Assembly (NCBI GenBank): GCA_034436045.1
Contig: DAOTVZ010000263.1
Location: 1-19,455 of the forward strand
DNA: 19,455 nt
From: H111-94 sp034436045
GTDB taxonomy: Bacteria > Chloroflexota > Ktedonobacteria > Ktedonobacterales > Ktedonobacteraceae
Direction: 5' to 3'
In this document: in pieces, positions 1 through 6,761 of the stretch
How the letters are laid out: every line of letters starts with the position of its first letter
Position numbering within the stretch: position 1 is the stretch's first letter
Notes under the pieces: generated by a model
Told to the model about the DNA's origin: nothing
Seen by the model: the letters and a program-made list of their open reading frames with translations, nothing else
The model's database searches: none
Translations under genes and position numbers: made by a program

Positions 1-156
1 CGCGACTGGCTGAGAGAACCGTCACGGTGGGACTGGTCAACCACACCCACGGTCAAAAAAGGGAAAAATTCCCCACGGATCAAGGTGGAAGAACCCGAGC
101 GTATCCGATGGTCTCTCACTTTGACGAGGAGGACCCGGCGAGATGAATCCCACTGC
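1..156. other. No recognisable gene; downstream flank of an IS110-family remnant
   Basis: No reading frame in this stretch resembles a known protein. It lies just beyond the stop codon of the minus-strand IS110-family fragment, so it probably holds non-coding sequence at the end of that element or its former target. I saw no terminal repeat or target duplication that would fix a boundary. Confidence 0.4.
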
Positions 157-620
157 TCATCCCTTGGGTTGGGTCGCTCGGAGCTGCTTCTGCCGCTCAG
201 ACTGCCGGTAGGTGGCTCCCTTGTACTTGATTTGCTCGACCTCTTGACTCAAACCCAGCTGGTCAAGATAGTCGTACAAGAGCAGGAGTCGGTCGCGTCT
301 CTTGCCCGGAGTGGTTCCCGTGCAACTAATCCAGTGCAGCAATTTACGCGTCACCGCCTCGACTTGCGCATGGCAATCGGCTTCCTGCTGGCTCAGGACA
401 TGCCAGATGACGACGAGCAATTTTCGTGCAATGGCCACAATCGCTGATCTCGTTGCCAATGTGCGCGGCCAAGCGTTCAAACTGGGCTTGGAAGTCGCGG
501 ATGATGTTCGACGCCACCCAGGCTGCCTCGACCATGACCCCACGCAGATCACTGCGTCCTTCTTTGGTGATGCGCCCCCCGCGATCGGTTTCCCCCGACT
601 GGTGGACACCGGCTCCTAAT
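157..620 (-). pseudogene. IS110/IS1111-family transposase, C-terminal fragment with frameshift
   Basis: The minus strand encodes the C-terminal (Transposase_20-type) half of an IS110-family transposase, a DEDD enzyme that moves circular intermediates. Two frames share it. The upstream part reads SGETDRGGRITKEGRSDLR followed by VEAAWVASN. The downstream part reads AIVAIARKLLVVIWHVL and ends at a TGA at 157. They join through a one-base shift near 445-460. The N-terminal half, with the DEDD catalytic core, is absent: homology stops close to 620, directly against the 3' end of the IS630-family remnant. This suggests a later insertion or deletion removed it. With no N-terminus and a broken frame it cannot be functional. 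The family call rests on the motifs around ITKEG and IARKLL. Confidence 0.75.
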
Positions 621-626
621 GCATTC

Positions 627-1071
627 TCAAGAGACCTTTTCCGTGATAGACAAATGAGCTTCATACGAACAGTGATAGTAGGCACAAATGCGCTCGGCCA
701 ATTGCGAGGCTGTGAGCACCCTATTGGGTTCAACCACGGCACGCTTGCCATGCATCTACTTGGGTTCAATGGGATTGAGCCAGGGGCTTTGTTTGGGCAG
801 AAACAAGGGCAGAATACGCACGCCTTTGCCCTCCGTTTTCACCTGGAGATGGTGTTCACGAATGAAGGATCGGACGATCTTGCTGTAATGCCAGGAGGCG
901 TTGTCCCAGATCAGCAGCCACGCTCGTTTCCCCTGAGTCTCCAGTTGGGTGCAGCACCAGTCCAGAAACTGCGTTGTGAGGTTGCTCACCGGACGCCCAT
1001 CTACGAAACGCAGCGACATCTGGGCGCGAATGGGGGCATCTGCCGGTCCTCGTTGCCACAAGACTCTGGTC
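627..1071 (-). pseudogene. IS630-family (Tc1/mariner-like) transposase C-terminal part with in-frame amber codon
   Basis: A minus-strand DDE transposase remnant. The C-terminal catalytic signature is clear: LLIWDNASWHYSK carries the second Asp, and LPLFLPKQSPWLNPIEPK carries the third acidic residue. After PIEPK the frame meets TAG at 756-758, where a Trp (TGG) is normal in this family. The same frame then continues with a plausible C-terminus (MHGKRAVVEPNRVL through EKVS) to a TGA at 627-629. The gene is therefore cut by a nonsense change rather than ending there. Homology upstream can be followed to WVKTRVLWQRGPADAP near 1071, where the IS3-family element begins, so the N-terminal helix-turn-helix and first Asp are lost. 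It is inactive and is flanked on both sides by other broken elements. Confidence 0.8.
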
Positions 1072-1072
1072 T

Positions 1073-2310
1073 TGACCCAGAAAACTGGAGCAGGTAAACT
1101 TGAAGAAGTGGACTGCCACGGAAAGGGAAAAGACCATGCAGAAGACCCAGAGAACTTTTACACGAGAATTCAAAGTAGAAGCCGTTCAACTAGCCAAAAC
1201 CAGCGATAAACCCTTAGCGCAGATTGCATGCGATCTGGGGATTGCGGACAGTACATTGCACCATTGGTGTAAGCTGTTCTCGGAACACGGGGAGCAGGCC
1301 TTTCCTGGCAGTGGGCATCAAATGCCCCAGGAGGAGGAACTTCGTCGTCTCAAGCGAGAGAATGAATTACTGCGGCAGGAGCGTGATATCCTAAAAAAGC
1401 TATCGGCATCTTTTCGCGCAGCCAAGTGTAACCTTCCAATTCATTGCCGAGCACTGCCAGGAGTACCCGATCCGCTTGCTCTGTCAGGTATTGGATGTCT
1501 CGGAGAGTGGCTATTATGCCTGGAAACACCGCGAGGTGTCCCAGCATGCACGAGAAGATGCCAGGCTCGCCGCTACTATTCAGCAGATCTACCAGGAGCA
1601 GACGCCCTCGTCTACGGCTCCCCACGCATTCATGCGATCCTCAAAGCGCGTGGCGTACACACCTCACGCAAGCGGGTTGCGCGGTTGATGCATGAGCTGG
1701 GCATCAGTGCCGCTGTCAAGCGGACGCGCAAACCGACGACGAGCAGCGATCCGCAGGCTCGCTTTGTGCCCAACACCCTCAAGCGGGACTTTGCTGCTGA
1801 ACTCCCCAATGTGAAGTGGGGCACCGATACCAAAGCGGTGGAGACCGCGCGATCAGTGGTTGTACGTGGCGGCCATGGTGGATGTGTTTTCGCGCCTGGT
1901 CGTCGGCTGGGCGATGGCGGCCACGGAAGACGCCGCGTTGGTCGAACTGGCGTTGCGTATGGCGGTGGCCAGGCGGCACCCACAGGCGGGACTCTTGCAT
2001 CACTCGGATCGGGGAACGGAGTTCACCAGCGATCGCTATCAAGCGGCCTTGCGGGAACTGGGGATCGAAGTCAGCGTGAGTCGGCCTGGCAATTGTTGGG
2101 AGAATGCGGCGATGGAGTCCTTTTTCGCCTCGCTGGCGAAAGAATGTACCAACCGGCGGCGCTTTCAGACCCGACAAGAGGCGCGTTCTGCCGTCTTTGA
2201 GTATATTGAGTGCTTCTACAATCCTCTCCGGCTCCATTCGACGTTGCAGTATCAGAGTCCTGTTCATTTTGAGCAGGCAAAAACAGCGGGGAAGGAGGAA
2301 GAATCGACAA
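1073..2310 (+). mobile_element. IS3-family insertion sequence remnant, approximate limits
   Basis: The interval holds an orfA/orfB arrangement typical of the IS3 family. The probable left end is TGACCCAGAAAACTGGAGCA at 1073, which resembles IS3-family termini and abuts the truncated IS630 gene. No matching inverted repeat (a copy of TCCAGTTTTCTGGGTCA) was found to the right of orfB. The right end therefore appears to be lost, and the limit given is set only by where orfB homology fades. Both genes are frameshifted, so the element is not autonomous. Confidence 0.65.
1136..1431 (+). pseudogene. IS3-family OrfA (HTH protein), frame changes at an A6G run
   Basis: OrfA of an IS3-family element binds the terminal repeats through an N-terminal helix-turn-helix (TREFKVEAVQLAK, then DLGIADSTLHHWCK) followed by a leucine-zipper-like coiled coil (ELRRLKRENELLRQERDILKK). 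I chose ATG 1136, preceded by a purine-rich AGGGAAAAG, over the upstream ATG at 1100. After DILKK the frame runs into unrelated sequence. A neighbouring frame gives the normal family ending AIGIFSRSQV and a TAA at 1429-1431. The switch falls at CTAAAAAAG (1391-1399), which contains the canonical slippery heptamer A-AAA-AAG. It could be programmed slippage or a lost base. Here I lean to decay, because the orfB that follows is also shifted. Confidence 0.7.
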
Positions 2311-2369
2311 GCCACGCGCACTGCCAACGGCCTGACGCATCGGTGGAAGACCGTAGTGGCTGTGTATGA
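1431..2369 (+). pseudogene. IS3-family OrfB (DDE transposase) with two internal frameshifts
   Basis: This is the catalytic integrase-like (rve) half of an IS3-family transposase, spread over two frames. It begins TFQFIAEHCQEYPIRLLCQVLDVSESGYYAWK in one frame (the HTH_21-type region), without a clear start codon. It moves to a second frame near 1610 for YGSPRIHAILKARGVHTSRKRVARLM and KWGTDTK (first catalytic Asp), and returns to the first frame near 1850 for LYVAAMVDVFSRLVVGW. The HHSDRGTEF motif (second Asp) and the region around NCWENAAMESFFASLAKE (catalytic Glu) follow. Family homology ends at about LQYQSPVHFEQAK (2280). The remaining ~30 codons to the TGA at 2367 look like read-through into flanking DNA. 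Two shifts make it non-functional unless they are sequencing errors. Confidence 0.8.
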
Positions 2370-2586
2370 GAGAAAAAAGCCCTGCACATTTTTTCGCTTC
2401 AATGGCACATTATGTTCCTGAGCTGACTTCTCAGGTGGTGTCAAGGTGAAGCGAAGCGGCCTTGACACCACCTGAGAAGTCAGCTCGACTTGGCGATGCC
2501 ATTGAGGCAAAACGTACTTTCATTGATGATGCTGAACACAGCGAGCATCCAACTTTGATCTCTCCTTTTTTCTGGGGCAATTCCAC
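2370..2586. other. Junction sequence between IS3 remnant and integrase remnant
   Basis: No supported gene lies here. The segment contains a perfect 27-bp inverted repeat and, around it, a second imperfect pair: CGCTTCAATGGCA near 2395 against TGCCATTGAGGCA near 2496. It probably records one or more element ends. Confidence 0.5.
2420..2486. repeat. Perfect 27-bp inverted repeat with 13-nt loop
   Basis: The arms at 2420-2446 and 2460-2486 are exact reverse complements, each beginning or ending with GAGCTGACTTCTCAGG or its complement. They are separated by TGAAGCGAAGCGG. A stem this long and perfect, without a following T-tract, is unlike a simple terminator. Two abutting transposon ends or a palindromic miniature element fit better. 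It sits between two decayed mobile genes, which supports the mobile-element reading. Confidence 0.85.
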
Positions 2587-3391
2587 TCGACAACTGTGAA
2601 TGGCCTTCATGCGATGCTTCACAAAGCCCTGGATGATGCTGTTCGTTACAATCTCCTTGCCCGCAACGTCTGTGATGCAGTTTCACCACCGCGTCGAAGG
2701 CATTATGAGATTCAGCCGCTCTCGATGGAGCAGGCGCAACAGTTTCTGACCATCGCTAAAGGGCATTCACTGGAGGCGCTTTTTGTCCTTGCGATTACCA
2801 CCGGAATGCGGCGAGGTGAAATCTTGGCACTCAAATCGCAAGATATTAATTTCTCGCAAACACACTCCAGGTTCGACGCATTTTCACACGCAGGCCAGGC
2901 AACAGATACATCGAAGCTGAGCCGAAAACCGAGAAGAGTCGGCGGAGCATTCTGCTCGCACCAATCGTCGTCACCCTGCTCAAGCAGCATCGCATGCGCC
3001 AGCTAGAGGCAAAGTTAAAGGCGGCGCTCAGTGGCAGGACCTGGATCTCGTCTTTTGTACCGCGTTCGGGACTCCGCTCAATCCATCGAAGGTTGTGGAT
3101 CGATTTAAAACCCTGCTAAAGAGAGGAGGACTCCCTCCTATTCGCTTTCACGACCTGAGACACAGCGCAGCCAGCATTTTACTCAGCTTAGGTGTACATC
3201 CTAAAGTGGTCCAGGAGCTTCTGGAGCATAACCAGATCAGTATGACGATGAACATTTATAGCCATGTCTTACCAGGCATGCAGAAAGATGCAATGGCGAA
3301 GCTCAATGATGCACTGCAAGAACCGCCCGAGCAGAAGGAAACGGGAAACGATGAGTTCCCAGAAGAGAGGGATGAACGCCAATTTGGATAA
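2587..3391 (+). pseudogene. Tyrosine recombinase (phage-type integrase), N-truncated and twice frameshifted
   Basis: A tyrosine site-specific recombinase remnant. The SAM-like arm domain starts abruptly at STTVNGLHAMLHKALDDAVR, so the N-terminal arm-type DNA-binding part is missing. The catalytic domain follows with TTGMRRGEILALK (first catalytic Arg). The frame then shifts near 2865 to LQVRRIFTRRPGNRYIEAEP through LLKQHRMRQLEAKLK, and again near 3030 to DLDLVFCTAFGTPLNPSKVV. The last frame carries HDLRHSAASILL (catalytic His and Arg) and LLEHNQISMTMNIYSHV (final His and nucleophilic Tyr), ending at 3391. All active-site residues survive across the frames, so decay may be recent. The gene ends 109 bp from the 3' end of a tRNA-Leu gene, the usual position for an integrase of a tRNA-targeted island. 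Confidence 0.85.
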
Positions 3392-3399
3392 GAATTTGA

Positions 3400-3423
3400 A
3401 ATTGCTGTCAAAATTGCTGTCAA
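3400..3423 (+). repeat. Two tandem copies of a 12-bp repeat
   Basis: AATTGCTGTCAA occurs twice in a row (3400-3411 and 3412-3423), between the recombinase stop codon and the tRNA-Leu gene. Short direct repeats beside an integrase could be accessory binding sites for the recombinase. With only two copies this is speculative. Confidence 0.5.
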
Positions 3424-3451
3424 ACCCCTCCTATCCCCAAAAGCCAAACGC

Positions 3452-3478
3452 CTCAAGCGGCTCTACAGGCCGCTTGAG
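3452..3478 (-). terminator. Hairpin between integrase remnant and tRNA-Leu, possible tRNA terminator
   Basis: A perfect 10-bp stem (CTCAAGCGGC / GCCGCTTGAG) with a 7-nt loop lies 22 bp beyond the 3' end of the tRNA on its own strand. On that strand the stem is preceded by TTTTT and followed by GCGTTTGGCTTTTG, which is not a clean T-tract. It may end the tRNA transcript, the recombinase transcript, or both. Confidence 0.45.
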
Positions 3479-3500
3479 ACGATTTGAAAAATCTCATCAG

Positions 3501-3584
3501 TGCCGAAGGGGGGACTCGAACCCCCATGCCAGTTAAGGCACAACGCCCTGAACGTTGCGTGTCTACCAATTTCACCACTTCGGC
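3501..3584 (-). tRNA. tRNA-Leu (anticodon CAG)
   Basis: The minus strand folds as a type II tRNA. The acceptor stem GCCGAAG pairs with CTTCGGC. The D-arm is TGGTGAAATTGGTAGACAC, and the anticodon stem CAACG/CGTTG encloses loop TTCAGGG with anticodon CAG at 3548-3550. A long variable arm follows (TGCCTTAACTGGCA), and then a T-arm of GGGGG-TTCGAGT-CCCCC. The discriminator base is A at 3501. No CCA is encoded, so the 3' end must be added by CCA-adding enzyme. The long variable arm and anticodon identify leucine, decoding CUG. The 3' end faces the integrase remnant. Confidence 0.97.
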
Positions 3585-3615
3585 TCATTTGACTTCCATT
3601 TCCTGGACACGCACT

Positions 3616-3644
3616 ATACTACAGTATCTCTTGCGCCTTGTCAA
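3616..3644 (-). promoter_or_regulatory. Sigma70-type promoter for tRNA-Leu
   Basis: Reading the minus strand, TTGACA (3644-3639) is followed after 17 bp by TAGTAT (3621-3616), with an overlapping TATAGT just downstream. The -10 box ends 31 bp before the first base of the tRNA. Confidence 0.7.
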
Positions 3645-3839
3645 TAGTCTCTGAGGCCAATTTTTGGGGGTGATAGCAGTTTTGCTTGCTTCTCCTCTCC
3701 TCAGTGCAGCGCATGGATTATCATCCACGTGCTATACTTAGTATGTACCTGTTCCGTTCGGTTCCCTGTGGCGCGCGTAACCATCAGGTACGCGAGCCAG
3801 GGGGGATGTTGTGTGCCCGTGTGTTGAGGAGCTTATAGC

Positions 3840-5312
3840 ATGTCTGAGCAGAGCGCGCCTATCTATGCGGCAATTGATGTGGGAAGCAATACAATTCATA
3901 TTGTCGTGGCACACTGCACGGCTGACGACCTCACTATTCTCGCTGATGAAGTGGAGATGGTGCGCATTGGCGAGAGTGTAACGGCGACGGGAGCGATTTC
4001 AGAACAGAAACGCGATGCCGCTATTGCCACTATCCGGCAGTACCAGACGCTGGCCGAGCAGCATGGCGCGGAAAAGATTTTAGTGGTGGCAACCGAGGCG
4101 ATTCGTAAGGCCAGTAATAATGCTGAGTTTATCAAGGTGGTCAAAGAGGCTACCGGCCTGGAGATGGTGCTGGTCGATGGCATGGTCGAAGCGACGCTAA
4201 CCTTTATGGGAGCCACGTATCCGCTACGCCACGAATTTCACGCGCCCGATCTGATCGGTGTGATGGATATTGGCGGCGGCAGTACCGAGCTGGTGACGGC
4301 AGAGGACGAGCGGATTTTGTGGCGCACCTCGTTCCCACTTGGCTCTGGTTGGCTGCATGACCGCTATCTCCCCTCTGACCCACCGACGCGCGATGAATTG
4401 GAGGTAGCTCAGACTTTCCTGCACACCTTTATGGAAGGTATTCACCTGCAACAGGTACCTTCTGTGCTGATTGTCACCGGTGGTAGCGCAAATTCGCTGC
4501 TCTATCTGGTGCACGGGGCCTTCGGAGTGGAGCTAACACAGGAGCGTATGAGCTACGATGACCTGTTGCGCTGCCAGGGACTGCTCTATGCGTTACCGGC
4601 AGAGGAGATCGCGCGCCGCTTTCAACAACCACTGGGACGAGCATTGATTCTTCCCGCCGGGGCCAGCATTATCCAGGCGTTTATGCAGCACTTCCAGCTT
4701 GACGAGATTCGCGTCAGTCCTCACGGTATCCGCGAAGGCACGTTGCTGGCCTATGCTCGTTATGGGGAGCAATGGCAGGCAAAGATAGTGGCCCAGGTCG
4801 AGCAGCAGGAGCAGTGGTCAGAGGCGATAACATACGCTGATGATAGCACGCTTGATGAGTTGGTCGCCAGCGACGCAAGCTTTACGCAGATTGGACGACA
4901 GTTAATCATCGAGCGCGCGCAGAAGATGCTCGAATGGCGTGATGAGGTGTTACGCAATGAAGACCCGGAAGCGGTGCATAAGATGCGGGTTGCCACGCGC
5001 CGTCTGCGGGCTGCTTTAGATGCTTATGCTTCGCTCTGCGACCCGAAAGCTCTGCGGAAGGGCTATCGGAGCGTCAAGAAACTGGCAAATGCCCTCGGCA
5101 ATGCGCGTGATGTGGATGTGTTAATTCAGCATTTGCAAGAACAGCTTGCTCAGATAGGCGATGAGCGCAGAGAAGGCATACGCTGGTTTATCGCACGCTT
5201 GAAGGAGTATCGTCAGCAGCAGCAGAGGGCGTTGGAATCCTTGCTGCTGCGTCTTGACGGAGATGCGCTGTTGGCTCAACTTGCGTCTTGTCTACCGGAA
5301 GGAGAGGAATGA
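3840..5312 (+). CDS. Ppx/GppA-family phosphatase fused to the N-terminal half of a CHAD domain
   Basis: A 490-residue protein. Residues 1 to about 310 are an exopolyphosphatase/GppA domain of the ASKHA fold: phosphate-binding loops at AAIDVGSNTIHIVV and GVMDIGGGSTELV, with VVATEAIRKASN and SPHGIREGTLLAY also typical. This family removes terminal phosphate from inorganic polyphosphate or from pppGpp. Residues from about 345 hold half of a CHAD domain, a helical polyphosphate-binding fold: AVHKMRVATRRLRAALDAY and later LANALGNARDVDVL. CHAD normally contains two such helical repeats; only the first is in this gene. ATG 3840 has GAGGAG 8 bp upstream. The stop codon overlaps the next start as ATGA. 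The Ppx C-terminal HD domain of E. coli Ppx is absent; an HD-like gene follows downstream. It is presumably cytosolic. Confidence 0.88.
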   Translation: MSEQSAPIYAAIDVGSNTIHIVVAHCTADDLTILADEVEMVRIGESVTATGAISEQKRDAAIATIRQYQTLAEQHGAEKILVVATEAIRKASNNAEFIKVVKEATGLEMVLVDGMVEATLTFMGATYPLRHEFHAPDLIGVMDIGGGSTELVTAEDERILWRTSFPLGSGWLHDRYLPSDPPTRDELEVAQTFLHTFMEGIHLQQVPSVLIVTGGSANSLLYLVHGAFGVELTQERMSYDDLLRCQGLLYALPAEEIARRFQQPLGRALILPAGASIIQAFMQHFQLDEIRVSPHGIREGTLLAYARYGEQWQAKIVAQVEQQEQWSEAITYADDSTLDELVASDASFTQIGRQLIIERAQKMLEWRDEVLRNEDPEAVHKMRVATRRLRAALDAYASLCDPKALRKGYRSVKKLANALGNARDVDVLIQHLQEQLAQIGDERREGIRWFIARLKEYRQQQQRALESLLLRLDGDALLAQLASCLPEGEE

Positions 5313-5899
5313 TGGCCAAAGCACGCCCCGTTCAAGGTCTCTCTTCCCAGGCACCATTGATCGATAATGTGCATCTGATCGTCAAGGCCAGGCTTGATGA
5401 TCTGTATCAATGGAGCGGCTTTGTAGATCAGCCCTATGCTGTCCATGAACTGCATAATTTGCGCATTGCTGCGAAACGTTTGCGTTATACTCTGGAGCTT
5501 TTTGCCGCTGTACTTTCTGCTCAGACGCCGACGGTGATTGAGGAGCTAACGCGCCTGCAAGATATGCTGGGCGAATTGCACGATCATGATGTCGTGATTG
5601 CGCTCTTGCGGCTTTGCCTGGGGGGGCAGGATAGCGGCAGGGCTTATGAAGATATGTTATTGCAGGCCGGAAAAGGAAAAAAAGGCCGGAAAGGGGATAT
5701 AGCCTTGCCACCTGCGTTAGTGGCGACATTGCTCAATCCCCAAACGTTGCCAGATGCAACGGAACGCTATGGTCTGGAATGTTTATTGTCAAGTTTGCAA
5801 GCTCAGCGTGAAAAATTGTACGCTAATTTTAGGCAATATTGGTACTATTTGCAAGGCAGGGATTTTCGTCGTGAGGTTCTGGCGACATTGAACGCATAA
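5309..5899 (+). CDS. CHAD-domain protein carrying the second half of a split CHAD domain
   Basis: A 196-residue protein with the second repeat of a CHAD fold: HELHNLRIAAKRLRYTLELF (conserved His and Arg/Lys positions lining the basic polyphosphate channel), then LQDMLGELHDHDVVIALLR. The matching first repeat ends the upstream gene. Translation is coupled: ATG 5309 overlaps the upstream TGA, and a second ATG follows directly at 5312. GGAAGGAG lies just before, which supports a genuine start rather than a sequencing shift. The two halves probably associate to complete one CHAD module on the phosphatase. A lysine/glycine-rich linker (GKGKKGRKG, near residues 125-133) separates helices. A recent frameshift splitting one ~690-residue protein cannot be excluded from one sequence. 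Confidence 0.82.
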   Translation: MMAKARPVQGLSSQAPLIDNVHLIVKARLDDLYQWSGFVDQPYAVHELHNLRIAAKRLRYTLELFAAVLSAQTPTVIEELTRLQDMLGELHDHDVVIALLRLCLGGQDSGRAYEDMLLQAGKGKKGRKGDIALPPALVATLLNPQTLPDATERYGLECLLSSLQAQREKLYANFRQYWYYLQGRDFRREVLATLNA

Positions 5900-6056
5900 T
5901 GTCAGGTGGTTAATTTGCTGCGTTGCTGTATCATGTGACAGCGTTGTCCCCCAGCTCTTCAAGAAGGATAGAGATAGAGCTTCGGCAGCGTGGTTATCTC
6001 TTTAGATAGGTAAATGTATTCGAGGAACGATCTACCCACTGATGGGGGAACCTGCA

Positions 6057-6701
6057 ATGATATCAAACTCGCTTGAGGATGTAAGTTGGTGGCAGCAGAC
6101 ACAACCTACTGCTGAAGAATTGTATCTTAGCGGTGGGTTGCTAGTAGAGGACTGGCCACATGCCCGTCAGGTGGCGCGTCTCTCTGCGCAACTCTTTGAG
6201 GCAACACGGGTATTACATAAAATGGGTGAAAGAGAAATGCTTTTGCTTGATCGGGCGGCTCTTTTGCATAATACTGGTATGATGGTCGAGATGCGCCGTC
6301 ATCATAAACATTCGTTTCGTTTGATTAAAGATACGCCTCTGCCCGATTTTAGTGAGCAAGAGCGCTATGAAATAGCCTGTATTGCGCGTTATCATCGGCG
6401 CGCCTTGCCCAGCCGCCAGCATGAGGAGTACGCTGCTCTTGGGCGAGCAGCGCGTAAGCGCGTCTCGGTATTAGCTGCGTTACTGCGTATAGCCGATGCG
6501 CTTGACTATAATCATGATGGACGGGTGTTGAGCCTGAATGTTGACGAAGCGCATTGCAACCGAACGATATGGGCGGTTCAATTGCATATTCGTGCATTGG
6601 CCGATCTCGATGAGGAATTGGAAAACGCCTATGAGAAGGCCGATCTCTTCGAGAAGGTTTTCTCGCGCAAAATACGGTTCACAGTGGAAAAACAAATGTA
6701 A
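6057..6701 (+). CDS. HD-like protein related to the Ppx/GppA C-terminal domain, HD dyad altered to HN
   Basis: A 214-residue all-helical protein resembling the HD-type C-terminal domain of exopolyphosphatases. H35 (WPHARQVARLSAQLF) fits the first ligand, AALLHNTGM (H71-N72) is the HD dyad position, KHS (H85) and ARYHR follow, and LLRIADALD supplies a final Asp. In HD hydrolases residue 72 is Asp and binds metal; here the codon is AAT (6270-6272), so metal chemistry may be weakened or lost. I prefer ATG 6057, which has GGGGGAA close upstream, over ATG 6042. It lies 157 bp after the CHAD gene on the same strand, so it may supply in trans the domain missing from the Ppx gene. Confidence 0.72.
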   Translation: MISNSLEDVSWWQQTQPTAEELYLSGGLLVEDWPHARQVARLSAQLFEATRVLHKMGEREMLLLDRAALLHNTGMMVEMRRHHKHSFRLIKDTPLPDFSEQERYEIACIARYHRRALPSRQHEEYAALGRAARKRVSVLAALLRIADALDYNHDGRVLSLNVDEAHCNRTIWAVQLHIRALADLDEELENAYEKADLFEKVFSRKIRFTVEKQM

Positions 6702-6714
6702 CATCCATTATATA

Positions 6715-6757
6715 ATATTGGGGTATGACAGCCATGAGGGGTGTCATGCCCCAATAT
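6715..6757. terminator. Bidirectional terminator-like hairpin between convergent genes
   Basis: Arms of 16 bp (6715-6730 and 6742-6757) pair perfectly apart from one G-T position, around an 11-nt loop. The hairpin lies between the stop of the HD-like gene (6701) and the stop of the minus-strand oxidoreductase (6762), the expected place for a shared terminator. Confidence 0.75.
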
Positions 6758-6761
6758 CGTG

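Noticed and set aside
85..447. 120-residue plus-strand ORF
   Set aside because: It is antisense to the IS110-family fragment, whose conserved motifs are on the minus strand.
1100..2200. Single 366-residue ORF over the IS3 element
   Set aside because: Only parts of it match IS3 proteins, separated by out-of-frame stretches. It is a chance fusion of orfA and one segment of orfB created by frameshifts.
1779..2510. 243-residue ORF on the minus strand
   Set aside because: It is antisense to the clear transposase homology of orfB and to the hairpin region, and its composition matches no family.
3661..3839. Riboswitch or strong promoter upstream of the Ppx gene
   Set aside because: A TATACT at 3733 has no convincing -35 at the right spacing, and no recognised riboswitch core was seen, so neither is listed.
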